From positions 1 to 7,295 of the forward strand of contig JAITIG010000111.1 in the NCBI GenBank assembly GCA_031279575.1: a DNA stretch of 7,295 nucleotides, written 5' to 3'. Numbering within the stretch: the first letter of the stretch is position 1; each line of letters begins with the position of its first letter. Both the position numbers and the translations under genes were made by a program. The DNA is from Bifidobacteriaceae bacterium. Its GTDB lineage: Bacteria; Actinomycetota; Actinomycetes; Actinomycetales; WQXJ01. Shown here in pieces: positions 1 through 5,546 of the stretch. The notes beneath the pieces were generated by a model, which did no database searches, was not told the origin of the DNA, and saw nothing but the letters and a program-made list of their open reading frames with translations.

Positions 1-237
1 CGGAACCCCGCCCGCGCCCCCCGACGCCGCCAACCCGCCCGGCGGCATCTCACCTGGTCAGAGCGTCGGCGGCGGCGGCCCAACCGGCTTGGTGGTCAAA
101 CTGCCTATAACGAGGCCAAACCGGCCGTTACAGGCAGTTTGACCACCAAGCCGGTTGGGCCGCCGCCGCCGACGCTCTGACCAGGTGAGATGCCGCCGGG
201 CGGGTTGGCGGCGTCGGGGGGCGCGGGCGGGGTTCCG
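1..237. repeat. Very long inverted repeat (giant hairpin), arms 1-106 and 132-237
   Basis: Bases 1-106 are the exact reverse complement of 132-237; paired positions sum to 238 throughout. A single mismatch (107 A against 131 C) is followed by five more pairs (108-112 with 126-130), leaving a 13-base loop. The left arm reaches the window edge, so the repeat may be longer. There is no transposase, no target duplication and no coding frame in it that looks like protein. Identical arms mean a recent duplication, active homogenisation, or a fold-back artefact of library preparation or assembly. A rho-independent terminator is unlikely at this length, and there is no T-tract. The palindrome itself is certain; its biological reality is not. 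Confidence 0.95.
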
Positions 238-264
238 GGCTGGGGTGGTGCGTCGGGTCGGGGG

Positions 265-353
265 CGCCTGGCCCGGGGCGCATCGCCCGGGGGGGCGCAT
301 CGCCCGCGGGGCGCATGGCCCGGGGGCGCATGGCCCGGGGCCATGGCCCGGGG
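265..353. repeat. GC-rich tandem array, unit close to CGCATSGCCCGGGG
   Basis: Six consecutive units start at 265, 279, 296, 312, 327 and 341, with lengths 14, 17, 16, 15, 14 and 13. The variation lies mainly in the G run that ends each unit. Unit lengths that are not multiples of three argue that the array is not translated, although an open frame passes through it. The end of the array contains an 8-bp perfect inverted repeat, CATGGCCC/GGGCCATG, at 329-345 with one central base. G-run length differences suggest replication slippage. No function can be assigned. Confidence 0.85.
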
Positions 354-489
354 CACCCGGCCTCGGGGGCGACGACTTGGGGGAACTGGCGGGGGCGGGA
401 GGGGTTGGGGGCGACGGGCTGCCCGAATCGCGGCGTGGCCGGGCGATTTCCCACAGTTGGGGCGGCAAACAGCCTAACTTGGGACGGGT

Positions 490-493
490 GAGG
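490..493 (+). promoter_or_regulatory. Weak Shine-Dalgarno supporting the TTG start at 500
   Basis: GAGG at 490-493 lies six bases before a TTG codon at 500 in the frame of the helicase-like gene. The alternative GTG at 488 has only GGGACGG directly against it, with no proper spacing. The far upstream ATG at 155 would require translation through the palindrome arm and the tandem array. This is the best start available but remains tentative. Confidence 0.35.
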
Positions 494-499
494 CCTGCC

Positions 500-3400
500 T
501 TGTTTGCTTTAGCCGGGCGCAAGCGCCACCAGGACCACGGTGACGAGCGCGCCACCGGGCCGCGCGCCGTCACCGCCACCGACCTGCGCGCCGCCCAACT
601 GGGCCGCGCCTTCGACACCTGGGCGCAGGAGTTGGCCGGCCTGGGGGGCGTCAGCGCCGAGGTCGACATCGCCGCGCTGGGCAACACCGTGCTGGACCTG
701 ACTTCCGCCCACCCCTCGGGCATCGCCCAGCTCTACGCCGGGCGCACCACCGCGCTGCGCTCGCTGGTGCGCGAGAAGGCCGCCTACGCCCGGGCCGAGG
801 CCAGCGCCGAGGCGGTCAAAGCCAAAGCCGACCGCCACGCCGCCACCTACGGCCTGCCGCCCACCCAGCTGGGGCTGGGCATCGCCTTTTGGAGCGAGCC
901 CGGCCCGGCGGGCCAAGCCGCCCGCCCCCGCCGCGTCCCAATCATGCTGCGCCCGGTCGGCTTGCACCGGGGCCGGCAGGGAATTGAGCTTGAGCTCGAG
1001 CCGAACCTGGTCATCAACCCGGTGCTGATAGAGCTGCTGACCGCCAGCGGCATCCCGCTCGACCCAGAGGCGATGGCGCGCGATGCCGTGGCAGGCACCT
1101 CGTTCAACCCGGCGCCGGTTTTGGAAGCCATCCGGGCTATGGGCCAGGCGGTCTTCGCCGACTTCCGGGTGAAGAACAAGCTAATCATAGGTGTGTTCGA
1201 GCATCCTGGCCGGGTGCTGGCAGAAGACCTGGCCTCCGCCCGCGATCTGATGATGCGCCACCCGGTGGTGGCGGCGCTGGCCGGAGACCTCGAAGCCCGC
1301 GCCCAGCTGGCCCGCAGCCCGCTGCCGGCCCTGATCGCCTACGACAGGCCACCCGACCACGAGCGCGGCGTGGGGGACTTGAGCGTGGCCCAATTCCACG
1401 TCCTGGACGCCGTCGCGGCCGGCGCCTCGGTGCTGGTGGACGCCCCCGCCGGAGCCCCCACCGCCGCCACCGTGGCAGCCGTCATCGCCGATGCCGTCGG
1501 CTCGGGCCAAACTGTCCTCTACGTCTCGTCCAACGCGGCCGCCAAAGCCGCCGTCGCCAAGACCTTGCGCGCCTTTGGCCTGGGCGAATGCCTCCAGGAC
1601 CTCGAACCCAGCCACGATTGGCGCGACCGTTCGCTGGCCCAGCTGGTCAGCGGGCTGGGAATCGAGGCGCCGGCGGTGGACGCGGACGGCATCGGGCAGA
1701 TCAGGGCGGCCCTGGCTGAGCGCGGCAGCCAAATCACCGCCTACCTCGAGGCCCTCCACCAGCCGCTGGAGGAATGGGGGGTCAGCCCCTACGACGCGCT
1801 GCAGGCGCTGGCCCAGCTGACCGAGGCGGCGCTAAGCCCGCGCACCGCCTGCCAACTGGACCGCCCGGCCATCGCCGCCCTGGCGGGCGAGGCCCGCGCC
1901 GAGGCCAAGGCCGCCTTGCGCCAAGCCGCCCAACTGGGCCTGTTCAAGTTGACGCCGGAGCTGACCGCCTGGCTGGGGGCCGAGGTCCCCACCCCCGAGC
2001 GCGCCCAAGCCCTGCTGGCGGCGCTGGACCGGCTGCGGGCCGGGGCGCTGGCGCGCAGCATCGACCACATGCGGGATGTGACCGAGAGGACCGGCCTGAA
2101 GCAGTCCGCCGGCGTTGAGGACTGGGGTCGGCAGCTTGACATGCTGCGCGGGGTGCGCGAGGCCCTGGACCAGTTCATCCCGGAGATCTTCGAACGTTCG
2201 CCAAGCGACATGGTGGCCGCCACCGCCACCCCCGAATGGCGCGCCGCGCAGGGCCTGGAGATGAAGGGCCGCCTGCGCCGGCGCCTGCGCCGCCAAGCCC
2301 GCGACCTGGTGCGCCCCGGTTTGCAGGTCGAGGACCTGCATCAGGCGCTGCGCCGGGTCGATGAGCAGCGCGACATTTGGCTCAGCTGGTCCCCCAGCGT
2401 GCCGTGGCCCAAGCTGCCGGTCGGGATGCGCCAAATCGAAGCCGAGTACGATGCCGTCCGGGCGGACTTGGACCTGCTGGACGCCGCCTTGGCCCTGCCG
2501 ACCCCGCTGCGCGCGCTGCCGTTTGCCGAGGCGAGCGACTTTTTGGACCGCCTCCAGGGCGACCGCGACTCGCTCGAGTTCCTGCCCCAGCTGCACGCCC
2601 TGCGCCACCAGTTGGCCGCCATGGGGCTAGATCCCCTGGTGGCGGACTTGCGCCAGCGCCAGGCCGGCCCGGAATTGGGCGCCTCCGGCCCCGAGGCCGA
2701 GGCCGCCCTGGAGGATTTGGCCGCGGAGGTCGACTTCGCCTGGTGGTCCTCGCTGCTGGCCTGGGCTCTGAAAGACCACCCCAACCTGGCCGCCATGGGG
2801 GGCGCCGCGCTGGCCGCCCTGGTCGACTCCTACCGCGAGTTGGACATCGCCCACACCGCCACCAAGCCGCTGCCGATCCGCGCCGCGGCTGTCGCCAGCC
2901 GCGACCGGGCGGCTGAGGCCTACCCCGGCCAGGCTTTCAAACTGGCCCACCTCCAAGCTGGCGCCAGCCTGCGCCAAGCCTTCGCCCAGGCGCCCGATGT
3001 CGCGTTCAAAGCCCGCCCGTGTGTGCTGGCTGGGCCGGTTATGGTGCCCCAGGCGCTGCCGTTGGCGGAGTTGGGCGGACCGCCTGTGGACTTGGTCATA
3101 GCCGATGCCGCGGACACTTTGACGCCCGCCTTGGCCGCCCCCGCCATCGCCCGCGGCCGGCAAGTTGTGGTGGTGGGCGATGCCGCCCGCGCCGCCGGGC
3201 CCGCCGCCGGCGCCACCTTGACTGGGGCGGCGGCCGAGTTCTTGCCCCATGTGATACTGCCCGCCGATGCCGACGAGCGCGACCCGCGGGTCACCGCCCT
3301 GTTGGAGGAGGTCGGCTACCGCACCTTGGGCCCGGCCCTGCCCAGCCGCGAACGCGGCCCGCGGGTGACCTGGACCAGGGTTGACGCGGTGGGCCAGGTG

Positions 3401-4243
3401 GCCGGCCAATCCACCCGGATCGACGCCTCCGCCAGCGAGGTCGAGGCGACCGTGGCCCTGGTCGAGGCCCACTTGGGGCGCTGGCCGGACGAGTCGCTGG
3501 CCGTCTTGACGGCCAGCCCGGCCCACGCCCAGCGGGTGCGCTCGGCGTTGGAGCACGCGGCCAAGAGCGGGCGCCAGCTGATCGGCAAGGCCCTGGCGTT
3601 GGAGGGGGCGGAGCCGCTCTTGGTGGCGGATTCGGCCCAGGCGGTCGGGGTCAGCCGCGATGCCGTGATCTTCGCCCCGGGGCTGGCCAAGTCGCCCCGG
3701 GGGGCTGTGCTTTACGAGTTCGGCAGCCTGGCCGGGGAGGCCGGCGGGGCGCGGCTGGCCGATGTGCTGCTGGCCGGGCGGCGCCGGTTGACGGTGGTCT
3801 CGTCTTTGACCACCGAGGAGTTGGACGATGACCGCCTGCGCGGGTCCGGCCCCAGGTTGTTCAAGGCTGTCATCAACACCGCCTCCCACCCCAGGGCCCT
3901 GCCCGCGGCCGGCCCGCAGGTGGCCGACCCGCTGTTCGCCGATTTGGCGCGGCGCGTCGAGCGGCGCGGCACCCATGTCACCGCCAATTACGGCGGCCCG
4001 GCCGGCCCTTGGCTGGGGTTGGCGGTGCGGCCTGATTCGGGCCCGGCGCGCGAGGTGGTGGCGGTGCTGACGGACAGCGCGGCCTTCATGGCCGAACCTT
4101 CCATCCGGGCCAAAATGCGCTTCTGGCCTGCGGCTTTGGAGCGGGCTGGCTGGCGCGTGCGTTTCGCTTGGACCGCGCCGGTGTTCATGGAGCCGGAGGC
4201 CGAGGCGCGGGCTGTCGCCAAGCTCGCCTTCGCCAAGGGCTAA
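500..4243 (+). CDS. DUF4011-type superfamily 1 helicase-like protein with degenerate ATPase motifs and endonuclease-like C-terminus
   Basis: About 1247 residues from the TTG at 500; GTG 488 or ATG 155 in the same frame are alternatives. Residues about 35-285 resemble the DUF4011 N-terminal domain (VLDLTSAHPSG, then IMLRPVGL and a run resembling 'NLVINPVLIELL'). A Q-motif-like DLSVAQ segment ends at residue 298. The Walker A site (311-329) reads DAPAGAPTAAT where active relatives have DGPPGTGKTQT, so the lysine is replaced by Thr321. Residues about 390-780 are alanine-rich and probably helical. Motif II reads DLVIADAAD (864-872) instead of DLVIFDEAS, losing the catalytic Glu. Motif III reads GDAARAAGP for GDPKQLPP. 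Motif VI has LAGRRRL for TRARRRL. The tail (about 1143-1240) resembles the Vsr/DUF559-like endonuclease fold of this family. From memory, similar degeneration occurs in other actinobacterial relatives. Probably cytosolic and nucleic-acid-associated; ATP hydrolysis is unlikely. Family assignment is fairly sure, role unknown. Confidence 0.8.
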   Translation: MFALAGRKRHQDHGDERATGPRAVTATDLRAAQLGRAFDTWAQELAGLGGVSAEVDIAALGNTVLDLTSAHPSGIAQLYAGRTTALRSLVREKAAYARAEASAEAVKAKADRHAATYGLPPTQLGLGIAFWSEPGPAGQAARPRRVPIMLRPVGLHRGRQGIELELEPNLVINPVLIELLTASGIPLDPEAMARDAVAGTSFNPAPVLEAIRAMGQAVFADFRVKNKLIIGVFEHPGRVLAEDLASARDLMMRHPVVAALAGDLEARAQLARSPLPALIAYDRPPDHERGVGDLSVAQFHVLDAVAAGASVLVDAPAGAPTAATVAAVIADAVGSGQTVLYVSSNAAAKAAVAKTLRAFGLGECLQDLEPSHDWRDRSLAQLVSGLGIEAPAVDADGIGQIRAALAERGSQITAYLEALHQPLEEWGVSPYDALQALAQLTEAALSPRTACQLDRPAIAALAGEARAEAKAALRQAAQLGLFKLTPELTAWLGAEVPTPERAQALLAALDRLRAGALARSIDHMRDVTERTGLKQSAGVEDWGRQLDMLRGVREALDQFIPEIFERSPSDMVAATATPEWRAAQGLEMKGRLRRRLRRQARDLVRPGLQVEDLHQALRRVDEQRDIWLSWSPSVPWPKLPVGMRQIEAEYDAVRADLDLLDAALALPTPLRALPFAEASDFLDRLQGDRDSLEFLPQLHALRHQLAAMGLDPLVADLRQRQAGPELGASGPEAEAALEDLAAEVDFAWWSSLLAWALKDHPNLAAMGGAALAALVDSYRELDIAHTATKPLPIRAAAVASRDRAAEAYPGQAFKLAHLQAGASLRQAFAQAPDVAFKARPCVLAGPVMVPQALPLAELGGPPVDLVIADAADTLTPALAAPAIARGRQVVVVGDAARAAGPAAGATLTGAAAEFLPHVILPADADERDPRVTALLEEVGYRTLGPALPSRERGPRVTWTRVDAVGQVAGQSTRIDASASEVEATVALVEAHLGRWPDESLAVLTASPAHAQRVRSALEHAAKSGRQLIGKALALEGAEPLLVADSAQAVGVSRDAVIFAPGLAKSPRGAVLYEFGSLAGEAGGARLADVLLAGRRRLTVVSSLTTEELDDDRLRGSGPRLFKAVINTASHPRALPAAGPQVADPLFADLARRVERRGTHVTANYGGPAGPWLGLAVRPDSGPAREVVAVLTDSAAFMAEPSIRAKMRFWPAALERAGWRVRFAWTAPVFMEPEAEARAVAKLAFAKG

Positions 4244-4267
4244 CCCTCGCCCCGCCGAACCTCGCCT

Positions 4268-4283
4268 GCCGGGCGGTCCCGGC
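4268..4283 (+). terminator. Possible GC hairpin after the helicase-like gene
   Basis: GCCGGG (4268-4273) and CCCGGC (4278-4283) can form a 6-bp stem with the loop CGGT, 24 bases after the TAA stop. There is no U-tract, so it would be at best a weak or factor-assisted terminator, as is common in high-GC actinobacteria. GC content this high produces such stems by chance. Confidence 0.3.
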
Positions 4284-4308
4284 TGGGCGCGCTGGGCGCG
4301 CTGGGCGC
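4282..4308. repeat. Three tandem copies of GCTGGGCGC
   Basis: Exact 9-bp copies lie at 4282-4290, 4291-4299 and 4300-4308, between the helicase-like gene and the Bax inhibitor gene. A related GCTGGGCGG occurs near 4424. The first copy overlaps the right side of the putative hairpin. No known function; a short slippage product is the simplest reading. Confidence 0.8.
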
Positions 4309-4433
4309 GTCCGGCCAGATCAGCAGGCGCCAGGCAGCCAGCGCGGCCAGTGGCCCCCGCCGCACCCGTCTGGCGCCGCTCGCTGCCGCGACCACCGCTG
4401 GCGGCGCCGCCCCGGCCGGGCGCGCTGGGCGGC

Positions 4434-4453
4434 CCAGCCGGCTTTGAGGCTGG
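4434..4453. promoter_or_regulatory. Dyad CCAGCC-N8-GGCTGG in the promoter of the Bax inhibitor gene
   Basis: CCAGCC at 4434-4439 is inverted at 4448-4453 around eight bases. The dyad covers the place where a -35 element is expected for the -10 box at 4459, and no good -35 hexamer is visible there. It could be an operator for a dimeric regulator, or a chance dyad in GC-rich DNA. Confidence 0.3.
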
Positions 4454-4458
4454 CCTTG

Positions 4459-4464
4459 TATTAT
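4459..4464 (+). promoter_or_regulatory. -10 box TATTAT, likely driving a leaderless transcript
   Basis: TATTAT stands out as an AT-rich hexamer in very GC-rich sequence and ends six bases before the ATG at 4471. With normal -10 to start spacing, transcription would begin at or next to the A of that ATG. There is no Shine-Dalgarno sequence before the ATG (TTGCGGC precedes it). Leaderless mRNAs are common in actinobacteria. Confidence 0.55.
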
Positions 4465-4470
4465 TGCGGC

Positions 4471-5334
4471 ATGAGAAACCCAGTCTTCAGCCGTTCAACT
4501 GCGTTCCGAGCCACCAATCCGCAGGCCATGGGACCGGCGGCGCCGTATGGCCAGCCCGCGCCGGGCTACCCGCCCGGCGTTTACGCCCCGGGCGGCGCCG
4601 GCCAGCTTGAGGCCATGTACGCGATGCCCGCGGCCGGCCCGGTGCAAACCGACCGCGTCACCTACGATGACGTCTTGATCAAGTCGCTGGGCATGTTCGC
4701 GGTGCTGCTGGTGGGCGCCAGCGTGGGCTGGCTGGTTGCGCCGCGGGCGGCCGGGGCGGCCATCATCTTCGGCTGCATGGCGGTGGGTTTTGTCTTGGCG
4801 ATGATCAACATTTTCAAGCGGCAGAAGTCGCGCGCGCTGATCACCTTGTACTCGGCCGTCGAGGGCATTTTTGTGGGCGGGATCTCCCGGCTGTTCGAGG
4901 CCTGGTACCCGGGGATTGTGGTGCAAGCGGTGATCGCCTCGCTGTGCGTCTTTGGCGTCACTTTGGCGCTGTTCGCCAGCGGCAAGATCCGCGCCTCGTC
5001 CCGGATGACCAAGATTGCGCTCGTGGCGCTGTGCGGCTACCTGGTGTTCAGCCTGGTCAACCTGGTGTTGATGATGAGCGGCGCGATGCCCGGGCAGGCC
5101 TTCGGCATGCGCAGCGTCGAGGTGTTTGGGATTCCTCTGGGCGTCATCATGGGCATTGTGGCGGTGTTGCTGGCCGCTTATTGCCTGGTGGTCGACTTCG
5201 ACTCCATCAAGGTGGCGGTTCAGAACGGCGCCCCCGCCAAGATCGCTTGGACCTGCGCGTTTGGGCTGGTGGTCGACATGGTGTTCTTGTATCTCGAGAT
5301 CCTGCGCGTCTTGGCCATCCTCAACCGCAACTGA
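4471..5334 (+). CDS. Bax inhibitor-1/YccA family integral membrane protein
   Basis: 287 residues. The N-terminus MRNPVFSRSTAF matches the conserved start of actinobacterial YccA/Bax inhibitor proteins and fixes the ATG at 4471. Residues about 15-62 form a Pro/Gly/Ala-rich cytoplasmic tail. Seven hydrophobic segments follow, at about 72-90, 94-113, 125-142, 148-170, 181-204, 217-241 and 258-285. Asp242 or Asp244 in VVDFDSI and Asp269 in LVVDMVF have the spacing of the di-aspartyl pair that gates proton-dependent Ca2+ leak in the bacterial homologue YetJ, so a channel or leak role is plausible but inferred. Transcription is probably monocistronic and leaderless from the -10 box at 4459. The last 115 bases overlap the convergent epsilon-subunit frame. 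The frame stays open upstream to 4168, but that part encodes Arg/Pro/Gly-rich nonsense and is not counted. Family assignment is firm; physiological role is not known. Confidence 0.92.
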   Translation: MRNPVFSRSTAFRATNPQAMGPAAPYGQPAPGYPPGVYAPGGAGQLEAMYAMPAAGPVQTDRVTYDDVLIKSLGMFAVLLVGASVGWLVAPRAAGAAIIFGCMAVGFVLAMINIFKRQKSRALITLYSAVEGIFVGGISRLFEAWYPGIVVQAVIASLCVFGVTLALFASGKIRASSRMTKIALVALCGYLVFSLVNLVLMMSGAMPGQAFGMRSVEVFGIPLGVIMGIVAVLLAAYCLVVDFDSIKVAVQNGAPAKIAWTCAFGLVVDMVFLYLEILRVLAILNRN

Positions 5335-5546
5335 CGCCCCGGCGCGGCCGGCCACTGGCCCACCTGCGCCTTGCCTGCTCCGCTGGCAGCTCTGGCCGCG
5401 TTGGCGGCGTTGGCGGCTCTGGCCGCGCTGGCCGCGCTCGCCGCACTGGCGGCCTTGGCGGCGAGGACCGCCAGGGCGGCGGCCAGGGCGGCGATTTCCT
5501 GCTCGGTCACCGCGGCGCCCCGGGCGATGGCGAACCCGCCGGTCAC
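5220..5546 (-). CDS. accE: Acyl-CoA carboxylase epsilon subunit, with alanine repeat and antisense-encoded tail
   Basis: 108 residues, starting at a GTG (5546-5544) that overlaps the beta-subunit TGA as GTGA, so translation is probably coupled. Residues 7-30 ([19 protein letters not shown] and on) match the short conserved N-terminal helix region of the actinobacterial carboxylase epsilon family, which binds and stabilises the beta core. Residues 29-55 are nine AAx tripeptides (x = K, S, R or N). [11 protein letters not shown] (64-74) resembles the family's usual C-terminal Trp/Pro/Arg motif. About 34 further residues follow with a different composition, encoded antisense to the end of the Bax inhibitor gene; they suggest loss of an ancestral stop. 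Identification rests on the N-terminal motif plus position directly after the beta gene. The extent of the tail is less certain. Confidence 0.78.
   Translation of the reverse strand: MTGGFAIARGAAVTEQEIAALAAALAVLAAKAASAASAASAARAANAANAARAASGAGKAQVGQWPAAPGRQLRLRMAKTRRISRYKNTMSTTSPNAQVQAILAGAPF
5383..5463. repeat. Nine tandem 9-bp units inside the epsilon-subunit gene
   Basis: Nine contiguous 9-base units (CTGGCCGCG, TTGGCGGCG and close variants) cover 81 bases exactly. On the minus strand each unit encodes one AAx tripeptide, giving AAK, AAS three times, AAR, AAN twice, AAR, AAS. Unit length keeps the frame, so copy-number change would lengthen or shorten a helical linker without breaking the protein. 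Confidence 0.88.

Noticed and set aside
101..112. TATAAC as a -10 promoter element in the palindrome centre
   Set aside because: No -35 element at usable spacing, and the hexamer overlaps the palindrome seed; nearly any AT-rich patch here would resemble a -10.
1..237. Palindrome as terminal repeats of an insertion sequence or as a terminator
   Set aside because: There is no transposase between or beside the arms, the spacer is only 25 bases, and a T-tract is absent; arm length is far beyond that of terminators.
265..353. CRISPR array
   Set aside because: Units are 13-17 bases and directly adjacent, with no spacers and no cas genes.
58..723. Minus-strand frame of 221 residues, Pro/Arg/Ala-rich
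   Set aside because: It crosses the palindrome, the tandem array and the start of the helicase-like gene, with low-complexity composition and no family resemblance.
2627..3976. Minus-strand open frame of 449 residues inside the helicase-like gene
   Set aside because: Gln/Gly/Arg-rich shadow of a GC-rich gene; the plus frame shows recognisable conserved motifs.
4168..4470. Upstream extension of the Bax inhibitor frame
   Set aside because: Encodes Arg/Pro/Gly-rich nonsense and overlaps the previous gene; the conserved family N-terminus begins at the ATG at 4471.
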